Part shown: positions 15,457 through 23,115 of the stretch, piece by piece
How positions within the stretch are numbered: the first letter of the stretch is position 1
How the letters are laid out: the number at the start of each line of letters is the position of its first letter
Origin: a virus
IMG/VR virus record: IMGVR_UViG_3300043446_000327
Location: 1-27,102 of that record
DNA length: 27,102 bases
Reading direction: 5' to 3' (one strand)
Program-made: the position numbers and the translations under genes
The notes under the pieces: generated by a model
What the model saw: only the letters and a program-made list of their open reading frames with translations
What the model was told of the DNA's origin: nothing
The model's database searches: none

Positions 15457-16245
15457 TCACCATGTGATTATTACTACGAGGCCATCACCGCCTCTTGACC
15501 CGTAGGTGAGGTTGCCTGTACCACTACCCGTTCCACCACCACCACCACAACCAAAATGACTTGTACTGGTTCTAGATGGATTATTTGCTCCCGTAGAGGC
15601 AAAAGTAGATGTGGGCGCTCCAACGCCTACGATTATGGGCTGGAACTGAAAATAACCGTTCGTATTTTGCGGAACTGAGTAACCATAATTACTAGTCCGA
15701 GTCGATGTGGCATTCCCACCGCTAAGAAATGTCGTACCACTTACAGTATCAAGCGCTCCACTGTCACCGATCTGACCAGCCACCGACTGGAACAACCCCA
15801 TGCAGGAAAAATAATTAGATGCAGATGCAGCACCACCCGGGCCACCACTTCCGGCGGTTGATTGAACACCATTTGTACCTGATTTACCAGCTGATGCCTG
15901 CAATAATAAGTAGGTGGATTTTGACACGTAATTTACGGTCGTATCTGTGCCATCGGACGTCGCTGCACCTTGACCATCAATGCCGCCCCGTCCAACGGAA
16001 ACCTGAAGAACGTCTGGTATTAAAAACGCTGGAACCATACAATTCGTTACCGCGCCAGAACCGCCACCGCCACCGTCTGCCGTTCCGTTGCCAGCGCCAC
16101 GACCACCAGCGCCACCAGCGCCTATCAAAGTGAACCAAACAAACGACGCACCTTGGGGCTTGACCCAATCGGACGTTGCTCCGCCTACATTGAATATTTG
16201 GATGTTTGCGCCCTGCGGCGTTGGGTAATTTATTGGGTAGCTCAT
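15457..16245 (-). CDS. Glycine-rich receptor-binding-like protein, second paralogue
   Basis: A 262-residue product. I choose the ATG at 16245 (MSYPINYPTPQGAN), in a TAATATG junction; a TTG at 16260 would add five residues. It shares the core TSDWVKPQGASFVWFTLIGA, GSGAVTNCMVPAFLIPDVLQ, GYFQFQPIIVGVG and the end RGGDGLVVIITW with its neighbours. Glycine-rich loops (GAGGAGGRGAGNG, GCGGGGGTGSGTG) alternate with short strands. Central parts diverge strongly from the other two copies. Same likely role as its paralogues: an interchangeable tip that sees a surface receptor. Confidence 0.7.
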   Translation of the reverse strand: MSYPINYPTPQGANIQIFNVGGATSDWVKPQGASFVWFTLIGAGGAGGRGAGNGTADGGGGGSGAVTNCMVPAFLIPDVLQVSVGRGGIDGQGAATSDGTDTTVNYVSKSTYLLLQASAGKSGTNGVQSTAGSGGPGGAASASNYFSCMGLFQSVAGQIGDSGALDTVSGTTFLSGGNATSTRTSNYGYSVPQNTNGYFQFQPIIVGVGAPTSTFASTGANNPSRTSTSHFGCGGGGGTGSGTGNLTYGSRGGDGLVVIITW

Positions 16246-16246
16246 A

Positions 16247-16915
16247 TTACCAACTCGCAATCAATGCAAAACCGGGTCCACCCACAGTTGAGTTTCCTGA
16301 TCCTCCGCAACCTATAGCAGTGCGATCAGAGCTGTTGTCGCCAGAAGCTACACCTACAATAATTGGTTGAAAAATAAAATAACCTAATCTGGTACTACTC
16401 GTATAACCATAACCATAGTTTGCCGTCACTGTTGCAGTTGTAGTTCCCGAAGACAAAAAAGTTGTTGCCGATGGAGTTGCATTACCACTAACGCCAGCTA
16501 TACCATCCGTGCTTTTGTAAAAACCAGATGAGGCAAATGAAGTTGCAGGGGACAAATTGGCGCCGCTAGTGGAGCTCGATGAATTGGCAGTTAAAAGACT
16601 TACTAACCCACTAGATGACCTATATGCTACTACTGTCTCATAACCATTTGAATTAGCTCCGCGCACATAAATTGCCAATGAGTCAGGAACATTTTGCGCC
16701 GCCCCGTACCAAACGGTAACAGCTCCGCATCCACCACCAAAAGTTCCATTTCCGTTTCCACCCCCGCCAATTAAAAGCATATAAACATGGCTTACCCCGC
16801 GAGGTTTATTCCAAGTCATGTAATTTCTGTCGGTAATTGTGCCCTGATTTCCAAAACCATAAAAATTTTGAATATCACAATTCTGCGGCTTAGCGATGTT
16901 AAAGACATCAAGCAT
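16247..16915 (-). CDS. Glycine-rich receptor-binding-like protein, first paralogue
   Basis: A 222-residue product. The ATG at 16915 (MLDVFNIAKPQNC) has AGGAG about five bases upstream and is preferred to the upstream in-frame start at 16939. It shares MLDVFN with the third copy, and WNKPRGVSHVYMLLIGGGG, GCGAVTVWYGAAQNVPDSL, GYFIFQPIIVGVA and the end IASW with the group, but has fewer glycine runs and an extra loop near residues 20-35. It directly follows a 64-residue gene. Divergence from the other two suggests old duplication or import. Probable adhesin, same reasoning. Confidence 0.7.
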   Translation of the reverse strand: MLDVFNIAKPQNCDIQNFYGFGNQGTITDRNYMTWNKPRGVSHVYMLLIGGGGNGNGTFGGGCGAVTVWYGAAQNVPDSLAIYVRGANSNGYETVVAYRSSSGLVSLLTANSSSSTSGANLSPATSFASSGFYKSTDGIAGVSGNATPSATTFLSSGTTTATVTANYGYGYTSSTRLGYFIFQPIIVGVASGDNSSDRTAIGCGGSGNSTVGGPGFALIASW

Positions 16916-16917
16916 AT

Positions 16918-17112
16918 TTACTCCTGTGGCACATACCAACTAGGTGCGGCAGCGTTATCGTTTACGCAGGTGTACTCCACATTCTCTTCACCCAAAGGCG
17001 TACCGTCAGCACGATAAACGCCTATGTACGATCCTGACGAATCCAAATGCGCATATCCATCAGAACCGTCTGAGAACTGAAGCAAAAACCAGCTATCAGT
17101 ATCGCGCCACAT
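16918..17112 (-). CDS. Small aromatic-rich protein of unknown function
   Basis: A 64-residue product, ATG at 17112 in a TAATATG junction with the upstream stop. It is rich in Trp, Tyr, Asp and Ser: DTDSWFLLQFSDGSDGYAHL and IGVYRADGTPLGEENVEYTC. Tight packing between flanking genes and lack of a better frame support it as real. It may be a small fibre-linked or adhesin-chaperone protein, given that it precedes the glycine-rich genes. I do not recognise a family. Confidence 0.6.
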   Translation of the reverse strand: MWRDTDSWFLLQFSDGSDGYAHLDSSGSYIGVYRADGTPLGEENVEYTCVNDNAAAPSWYVPQE

Positions 17113-17113
17113 A

Positions 17114-17554
17114 TTAGTAGTCCCCTGCTACGCAAACGACCGAGTAACCAGTACCAGCCGAACCAGTCGATGTACCGAAGGTCACATACAGCAGATAGTT
17201 GGCGTTCAGCGCAAAGTTAATTGGCAGCTCAAACACTGAAGATGCCGCTGTCTGAGATAGCGTCACCGCAGGCAGTGTAATCTCGTCGTACAACCAAGTG
17301 TTCGTGGCATTAGTAGTTGTGCTGCTAGACACAAACACACGGCACACAGTCGCGGCAGGTGATCCTACAGGACGAAAGCGAATCTTCTGGATGTAGCTAC
17401 CATTAGCGCCTGCTGTGAATAGCTTGTAGATGTTCGCGCCTGTACCATCCAGTGCGGTGTTAGCGCTTGGGCCTACGATAAGACCCGTATTGTTTTGCGC
17501 TACCGATTGAACATCACCGGTAATCGAATAAATGGGGCTAGTATTTGCTGGCAT
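17114..17554 (-). CDS. Beta-rich accessory virion protein
   Basis: A 146-residue product from the ATG at 17554, with AAGGAG six bases upstream. It is rich in Thr, Ser, Ala, Asn and Gly: TSPIYSITGDVQSVAQNNTG, YIQKIRFRPVGSPAATVCRV, and LPINFALNANYLLYVTFGTS. The alternating hydrophobic pattern fits a small jelly-roll or beta sandwich. It follows fibre genes and precedes the glycine-rich genes, so it may decorate or cap the fibre. No family recognised. Confidence 0.6.
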   Translation of the reverse strand: MPANTSPIYSITGDVQSVAQNNTGLIVGPSANTALDGTGANIYKLFTAGANGSYIQKIRFRPVGSPAATVCRVFVSSSTTTNATNTWLYDEITLPAVTLSQTAASSVFELPINFALNANYLLYVTFGTSTGSAGTGYSVVCVAGDY

Positions 17555-17564
17555 AATTTACTCC

Positions 17565-18230
17565 TTAAGGAAGAATGCAGTTAATGGCGATGGCACGAAC
17601 CAAGCCGATTGAAGTTGATGAAGTGGCTGTGGCAGTAAGCGTTCCTGCTGCAAATGTTAAGCCAGTGCCAATCGTCACATTGCTAAACCCACCAGAACCA
17701 TTTCCATACAAAATTGAAGTGCCGGATGTGGCTGGTGCGTAATCAGTTCCTGATACTGCGGCAGAAATAGCCGTGCCGTTACCCTTTAGAACGCCCGTAA
17801 TTGAGGTACTAAGAGTGATTGCAGGGGTAGTAGTTGCGTTTGCAACCGAGCCTGCCAGACCATTTGCAGAAACTACAGAAACACTTGTGACCGTACCGCC
17901 GCTACCTGTTGCGGCAATTGTGATTGATCCACTGCCATTTGTAATGGAAACACCAGAGCCAGCAGTAAGTGTGGCTCTAGTAAACCCAGTGCCATTGCCA
18001 ATATCTAGCTGACCATTGGTTGGGGTACTGGTTAGTCCAGTCCCACCAGCGCTGACGGGAACCGTCTTCCAACCGATCACCTGCACCGCATTCGCGTTAT
18101 CCTTGTAAAACAGCTTTCCATCGGTAATGTTAATCGCCAATTCCCCACTGGCGAGGTTACCCGCAGTAGGTGCTGCCGCAGCCGTGGTGCTGTAGTACAG
18201 TGAAATGGGTGTGTAGCCTGCCTGTGCCAT
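17565..18230 (-). CDS. Fibre-like protein with common fibre modules
   Basis: A 221-residue product; its ATG overlaps the long fibre stop (TGATG). The N-terminus has NLASGELAINITDGKLFYKD, a module common in phage tail fibres. Then GGTGLTSTPTNGQLDIGNG, SVVSANGLAGSVANATTTPA and TGVLKGNGTAISAA, repeats seen in long fibre proteins. The end is LVRAIAINCILP. Its ribosome-binding site (GGAGGG) lies in the last codons of the long fibre. It is either a fibre segment or a partner protein binding the distal end. Confidence 0.7.
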   Translation of the reverse strand: MAQAGYTPISLYYSTTAAAAPTAGNLASGELAINITDGKLFYKDNANAVQVIGWKTVPVSAGGTGLTSTPTNGQLDIGNGTGFTRATLTAGSGVSITNGSGSITIAATGSGGTVTSVSVVSANGLAGSVANATTTPAITLSTSITGVLKGNGTAISAAVSGTDYAPATSGTSILYGNGSGGFSNVTIGTGLTFAAGTLTATATSSTSIGLVRAIAINCILP

Positions 18231-21200
18231 CAGAATGTCCCTCCAGAGATGCCGCCTGTAATAGCACCAGTGCTTGGGTTACAGGTGATAGCTGAGTTTA
18301 CTAACTGACCAAGATTTCCGGTAGTGGCAGAAACAAAAGTCAGATAATTTGTTGCGTTAGTTGAGTTTGCCGTAACTGCTGTGTTCGTTGCGTTTGTGGC
18401 AGATCCTACCGACAATGTGCTTTGCGCAACATATTGAGGTGCCGAAGCCCCAGCGGTCAATACAAAATTTGTTGTGCCTAGCGCTAAAGTCGTTGTGGTG
18501 CTTGCGGCACTTTGATAAACCAAAGAGCCAGTTGCCCCACCAGAAATATTAGTCGCCGTAGTCGCTGTCGTTGCAGATGTCGCAGATGTCGCCGTGGCAG
18601 CATTACCGCTGATGCTAATACCCCAAGTGCCCGTAGCGTTGGTGCCAGATGTGCTTGGAGCGCCTATCGTGTTGTAGCTGATCGTCCTAGCCGCCGAACC
18701 GTCAAACGTAGTACCAGATGCTGCTCCTGCGCCACCGTTATTGAACGTAACTGCATTGGTTACCGACCCCGCCGTGGTCGCAGTCGCAGCCGACCCTACA
18801 GAGAGAGTCGATTGATTGACATACTGCGGAGCCGATGCCCCAGCAGTCAATACCTGCCCAGAAGTGCCTAGCGCCAACTTCGATAGGGTTGTCGCTCCGC
18901 TGGCGTAGATCAGGTCGCCATTTGCATAGGTTGTCAGCCCTGTTCCACCGTACCCTACACCGATCGTAGTCGCGTTCCAAGTTCCCGCAGTCAGCGTACC
19001 AACCCCAGTAATCCCAGTGTATGAGCCGCTGATATAGCTGCTACCAATGGTTCCAGAGGTAATCTGACTACCAGCGATTGCAATTGAGGAATTTGATGCA
19101 GTAGTGATCTGACCCTGAGCGTTTACCGCGATCACAGGTACGCTGGAAGATGACCCGTAAGTCGCCGCGCTGACACCGGTGGTCGCTATGTTAAATGTGT
19201 ACGCAGGCGATTCGGTTAAGCCTGTACCGGCGCTGTAAGTCAGCGGCGCACCAAACTGGCTGAATACGATTCCCGTCGTGCCCATCGTAATAGGCAGCGG
19301 AGTCTGTTGAACCCACGAAGTATTGGCGTTAGCCGTACCAGCCGTGACCAAGAAGAAGTCACCTGCATCAATTTGATTGACCCCAGTTCCCGGCGTATTA
19401 AAGTCAGTCGCACGGGTCAGAATAAATGGCGCACCGGCATTACCTGCTTGGGTCAGCGTATAAACGCCGTTGTAGGCTGCATTTGCCTGATTTTTGACCA
19501 GAATCCGAGTGCCGTTGTCCGCAGGCGATGTAAACGTATAGCCGTCAACCGTCAGCGCACCATTAGCGTTAGCAGTAATTGTCGCGCCTACCCCAGATGT
19601 TCCGTTGTTGTAGGTCGAAGCAGGCAGCGCTGCTGTCGTTGCATACTTAACTGCCTGATGGAAATTGATGCCCGCAGCAATTGAATCCGCGTAAGTCTTG
19701 TTAACGATGTCGTTGCCATTCGTCGGGGCGGTTGTAATTGTTCCCGAGGTCATCGCAACCGACGTAAACGTGCCAGCAGCCGGAGTCGTACCGCCTATCG
19801 TTGCGCCGTCTATTGAGCCGCCCGTAATCGCCACAGAAGAGGCGCTTTGGGTAGACATCGAGCCCAAGCCAGTAATGTCGGTATTCGGGATCGCGGCACT
19901 CGCAGTCATCGCGGAAGTGCCATTACCCTTCACATAACCCGTCAGACTCGTAGTACCTGTACCGCCGTTAGCGACGTTTAACGTACCAGCAAGGGTAATG
20001 CTGCCTGAAGATGTAATTGGACCGCCAGAGGTCGTCAGGCCTGTCGTGCCACCCGATACGTCTACCGATGTAACCGTACCAGCGCCTGCAATCGCGCCCC
20101 AAACAAACGCCGAGCCGTTCCATTTAAGAAACGTATCGGTAACTGTTGGGGCAACAACAAAAGTTGTCGATCCAAAGCCCTGCTGATACACAATCCGGTT
20201 TGCAGCACCATCCGCCACGTTCGTTGCGGCAGTAGCGGTGGCTGCATTGCCACTGATATTGATGCCCCATGTACCTGTAGCGCCAGTTCCATCAGCCTTA
20301 GGCGCACCAACTGAGCTGTAATCAATCGTGCGTGCTACAGAACCGTTATAAGTCGTTCCTGCCGCAGCGCCACCAGTGCTATTAAACGTAACAGCATTAG
20401 CAACAGAACCAGCCTGCCCAGTAGTGTTTTGATTTAATTGCGGAACATCAGAGACTTGAATTGTGGACATGACAACATTCGTGCCATCGCCACGCAGGTA
20501 CTGTCCACTTGCAACCGATCCAGCCAGCGCATTAATAGCACCCTGAGCAGAAGTCTGTCCTGTACCACCGTTAGTGATAGCAAGAGTGCCATCTAAAGTA
20601 ATTGTGCCCGAGGTAGTGATTGGGCCACCGGAAGTCGTTAGCCCTGTTGAACCCCCCGAAACATTTACTGAAGTAACAGTACCATCACCACCACCAAAGT
20701 CTTGCCAAGAACCGCCCCGATAACCTTCAAATTTTGCGGTAGTGGAGTTATAACGAACCTCACCATTTACCCCAACAGGACGCTCTGCAGTCGTTCCTAC
20801 AGGAATAACCATACCCTCAACACCGGGGATCACAGGATTGTCAGCAAGTCCCACCGTGGGATTGCCCGATAGTCCATTACTATTGGCAACGCTAATCTGA
20901 TTGGCTGTGCCTTGAATAGACACAGACCCCACAGACGTACCGTTTTGCAGCGTTAACAGACCAGACCCGCCAAGGCCGTTAATCGTGCCTACAGGGCCAT
21001 TCAGGGCAATGACAGGGTTACCTGCCACCCCATCGCCGTTCGTGACTGTAACGCCCGTAGAAGAGCCTATAAGCGTCCTTCCTACGACCGTATTGCCGCT
21101 AGTCTTGGCGATAATGCCGTTTGTTGAGACTTCGAGGCTTCCAGACGCGCCGTTTAAGGTAATTGAGATTGCCCCCAAAGACCCCGTATCCGTCAGCCCT

Positions 21201-21403
21201 ACGCCTGTACCACCCTGCAATCTACGAGAGTTGGGCAGCGTTACTTCTTGGTTAACAGTAATGAACGTCTGCTGTTGGGTTGGCGAGTTAGCAATAGCCG
21301 CGACAGTGGTTTGAACCGTTAGGCCGTTCTGGCTTATGGGAACAGACTCAGTTCCAGCCAGAGGCTGCGCTTGCGGCAGTTGTGTGATTGTTAACTGCGC
21401 CAT
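18230..21403 (-). CDS. Long tail fibre, repeat-rich
   Basis: A 1057-residue product from the ATG at 21403 (TAATG junction). The N-terminus (ITQLPQAQPLAGTESVPISQ then VQTTVAAIAN) matches that of the 182-residue fibre-like protein at 24249-24797, so it is probably the virion-attachment part. The shaft consists of beta repeats: VTSVNVSGGSTGLTTSGGPI and VTSVDVSGGTTGLTTSGGPI near residues 240 and 440; GTWGINISGNAATAT and GTWGISISGNAATAT; and two LTAGASAPQYV copies near the end. About residues 580-740 carry a known fibre domain (NGTRILVKNQANAAYNGVYT, then LTRATDFNTPGTGVNQIDAG). It ends SGGISGGTF, like the 419-residue protein. Almost no charged residues. Likely trimeric; binds host surface with the downstream proteins. 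Confidence 0.85.
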   Translation of the reverse strand: MAQLTITQLPQAQPLAGTESVPISQNGLTVQTTVAAIANSPTQQQTFITVNQEVTLPNSRRLQGGTGVGLTDTGSLGAISITLNGASGSLEVSTNGIIAKTSGNTVVGRTLIGSSTGVTVTNGDGVAGNPVIALNGPVGTINGLGGSGLLTLQNGTSVGSVSIQGTANQISVANSNGLSGNPTVGLADNPVIPGVEGMVIPVGTTAERPVGVNGEVRYNSTTAKFEGYRGGSWQDFGGGDGTVTSVNVSGGSTGLTTSGGPITTSGTITLDGTLAITNGGTGQTSAQGAINALAGSVASGQYLRGDGTNVVMSTIQVSDVPQLNQNTTGQAGSVANAVTFNSTGGAAAGTTYNGSVARTIDYSSVGAPKADGTGATGTWGINISGNAATATAATNVADGAANRIVYQQGFGSTTFVVAPTVTDTFLKWNGSAFVWGAIAGAGTVTSVDVSGGTTGLTTSGGPITSSGSITLAGTLNVANGGTGTTSLTGYVKGNGTSAMTASAAIPNTDITGLGSMSTQSASSVAITGGSIDGATIGGTTPAAGTFTSVAMTSGTITTAPTNGNDIVNKTYADSIAAGINFHQAVKYATTAALPASTYNNGTSGVGATITANANGALTVDGYTFTSPADNGTRILVKNQANAAYNGVYTLTQAGNAGAPFILTRATDFNTPGTGVNQIDAGDFFLVTAGTANANTSWVQQTPLPITMGTTGIVFSQFGAPLTYSAGTGLTESPAYTFNIATTGVSAATYGSSSSVPVIAVNAQGQITTASNSSIAIAGSQITSGTIGSSYISGSYTGITGVGTLTAGTWNATTIGVGYGGTGLTTYANGDLIYASGATTLSKLALGTSGQVLTAGASAPQYVNQSTLSVGSAATATTAGSVTNAVTFNNGGAGAASGTTFDGSAARTISYNTIGAPSTSGTNATGTWGISISGNAATATSATSATTATTATNISGGATGSLVYQSAASTTTTLALGTTNFVLTAGASAPQYVAQSTLSVGSATNATNTAVTANSTNATNYLTFVSATTGNLGQLVNSAITCNPSTGAITGGISGGTF

Positions 21404-21738
21404 TATTCAACCGGATTTATGTTATCAATATTGCCGTTGTTTTCAGGTGTGTTTAGGTTTTGGTTTGTCGCCAGAACAAAGCCACCACCTACAGCCAAAT
21501 CATTAGGGTCAACCGCTACGCTCACATCAGGCCGAGGAAATCGAATCGTAATCCGCTCAGTCTTTCTTGCAGGCAAGCGATAAGGGTCAAACTCATCTTT
21601 GCACCCAAGATTACATACCATCAACCCCGGAAAGTTCGGGTCTTTTGACAAATCGGCGTGCGGACGCTTCATCTTGCAGCGATCACACACTGCAATCGCA
21701 ATGTCCGAATAACCCCGAGTGTCGAGAAATATCGGCAT
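21403..21738 (-). CDS. Small protein with a four-cysteine zinc-binding-like motif
   Basis: A 111-residue product from the ATG at 21738. Residues 18-46 hold CDRCKMKRPHADL then MVCNLGCKDEF: Cys18, Cys21, Cys42 and Cys46 (CxxC-x20-CxxxC), a probable metal-binding knuckle, followed by FDPYRLPARKTERITIRFPR. The C-terminal third is Asn/Gly/Pro-rich and probably disordered. The gene lies between the discoidin-bearing neck protein and the long fibre. Similar short CxxC proteins occur next to neck genes in other phages, as I recall. A structural or chaperone role is more likely than a regulator, but this is inference. Confidence 0.65.
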   Translation of the reverse strand: MPIFLDTRGYSDIAIAVCDRCKMKRPHADLSKDPNFPGLMVCNLGCKDEFDPYRLPARKTERITIRFPRPDVSVAVDPNDLAVGGGFVLATNQNLNTPENNGNIDNINPVE

Positions 21739-21740
21739 AG

Positions 21741-22811
21741 TTATCTCGAATAAACTGCGATATTCGGCGCCATATACACAGGCGACTTGTCGCGCTCTTC
21801 AGACTGCGCCAGCATCAGGTACTTCTCTGCCTGCGCCTCTAAATACTGAATCCTCGCCATATCAATGCCCGGCAACTCCATCGACATCTGGTGCGCCAAC
21901 ATGTTCTGAATAGCTAAGTACCAGCGATCAGGTATCTCTAGCTGCCCATTTAACGCCCCTACGTCCATAATCTGCCGCGAGTAGTACACGACAATCTGAA
22001 CAAAAGGGTCGCTAGGCACAGGCCAAAGATTAATCTGCGGTCTTGGAATAGTGCGGTTGAACCAGAACTGATACGGCTGGTTAGCAGTAAAGTTCTTATT
22101 CGGCAGCGAGACGTAATCATCACGGTTTAGACGCGCCATCGGCACTTCTCGGCTGTTATTACCGACGTAGAACTCTCTGACCTGCAGCGTATTGCCGCCA
22201 GTCTCGCGCATCCGATACCATTGCTTTGTTTGACCGGGCTCGATTTGATACCAAAGCCACTCGTTATCGACCCAAGTTTCTACTCCGGTGTCTTCGAGTA
22301 GCTCCCATGTCGAACCGTCATCGGAAACTTCCAAAAGGATGTGAAAACTTCCTGACACTCCCGGAAGAATACCAATAGAGCCAGCGTAAATAGGGTTGTC
22401 AGTGCCATAATCCACCGCTATGTAACCGTTAGGGGATGTCTGAATATCGACGGTGTTCACATTCCCATCAAATGCATTCTCAACCACACCAGATGATGCG
22501 TAATATGCGCCCGTTATGTTAGGAACAGGCCGAGCCATTGTGCGATAGTTGGCATTTAGGACGTCAATACCGCCTAAAGGCAGCTCATAGATGTACTGAT
22601 CGGCTTTTAGACCGATAACTTCTTGCCCAATCGCCCAATAATTGATGCCGATATTGGCTAAATTGGATAAAAGATAGAAAAGAGACTGTTTGGCAGAGTA
22701 AATTTGCTCAGAAGTCAGCTCTTCAGCCAACTTTCCAGAGCGTCGCGCTCCGTGATCGATCAAATCCTGTACCGGAATAATAGTCTGACCGATAGTGCCT
22801 GAGTAAGCCAT
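21741..22811 (-). CDS. Neck/adaptor-like protein with inserted discoidin (F5/8 type C)-like domain
   Basis: A 356-residue product from the ATG at 22811, with GGGGAG just upstream. Residues 1-94 are helical (LIDHGARRSGKLAEELTSEQ, SLFYLLSNLANIGINYWAIG), then GLKADQYIYELPLGGIDVL. Residues 225-356 (RLNRDDYVSLPNKNFTANQP, IPRPQINLWPVP, ending in a helical stretch MARIQYLEAQAEKYLMLAQ) complete a fold that resembles phage head-tail adaptor/stabiliser proteins. Between them, about 95-220, lies a discoidin-like domain: VVENAFDGNVNTVDIQTSPN, YIAVDYGTDNP, FHILLEVSDDGSTWELLEDT and QWYRMRETGGNTLQVREFYV. Such domains usually bind glycans or lipids. It would form part of the neck, with the discoidin facing outwards. 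Confidence 0.75.
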   Translation of the reverse strand: MAYSGTIGQTIIPVQDLIDHGARRSGKLAEELTSEQIYSAKQSLFYLLSNLANIGINYWAIGQEVIGLKADQYIYELPLGGIDVLNANYRTMARPVPNITGAYYASSGVVENAFDGNVNTVDIQTSPNGYIAVDYGTDNPIYAGSIGILPGVSGSFHILLEVSDDGSTWELLEDTGVETWVDNEWLWYQIEPGQTKQWYRMRETGGNTLQVREFYVGNNSREVPMARLNRDDYVSLPNKNFTANQPYQFWFNRTIPRPQINLWPVPSDPFVQIVVYYSRQIMDVGALNGQLEIPDRWYLAIQNMLAHQMSMELPGIDMARIQYLEAQAEKYLMLAQSEERDKSPVYMAPNIAVYSR

Positions 22812-22820
22812 GTGCTCCCC

Positions 22821-23108
22821 TTACCACTTTGGGCATTTAGATGATCTTTTTTCGCCTGTAGACATCTTGGTAGTAGCCTTGCCGCCTTTTTTCATGCCCT
22901 GACCAGTACCCTGCGCAGGTTCTTGCGAGGTTTCTGAGTAAGGGCGGAAGTCATTACTTGCTGGCGCAAACTGCGTTGACTGAGCCAATCGATCACTCAT
23001 AGCGCCCATGTTTCCCGCAGTGCTGCCGGGAACACTTACTGATGATTGCTCACCATCAGTCACAAGGCTGCTTAGCCCACCCATTGCCATCTTTTTAGCT
23101 TTTTTCAT
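22821..23108 (-). CDS. Small basic protein with Lys-Gly-Gly motif and Pro-x-Trp end
   Basis: A 95-residue product if started at the ATG at 23108, which has GAGG seven bases upstream; an upstream in-frame start at 23168 would overlap the previous gene. The N-terminus is MKKAKKMAMGGLSSLVTDGE, the middle is Ser/Ala/Gln-rich and polar, and the C-terminus is MKKGGKATTKM followed by GEKRSSKCPKW. The MKKGG motif and the final Pro-x-Trp recur in the two genes upstream. No enzymatic signature. It may be a small virion or scaffold-like protein. Confidence 0.65.
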   Translation of the reverse strand: MKKAKKMAMGGLSSLVTDGEQSSVSVPGSTAGNMGAMSDRLAQSTQFAPASNDFRPYSETSQEPAQGTGQGMKKGGKATTKMSTGEKRSSKCPKW

Positions 23109-23115
23109 GTTTACC

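Noticed and set aside
14613-16260. CRISPR-like regular repeats in the glycine-rich genes
   Set aside because: The repetition is codon-level (runs of Gly codons), with no fixed repeat-spacer spacing.
14613-16915. Diversity-generating retroelement acting on the glycine-rich tips
   Set aside because: No reverse transcriptase gene and no template-repeat copy were found in the window; divergence between copies is not confined to adenine positions as far as I can judge by eye.
18512-18871. Arg/Cys-rich plus-strand open frame of 119 residues
   Set aside because: Opposite the fibre repeats; low-complexity antisense reading with no supporting signals.
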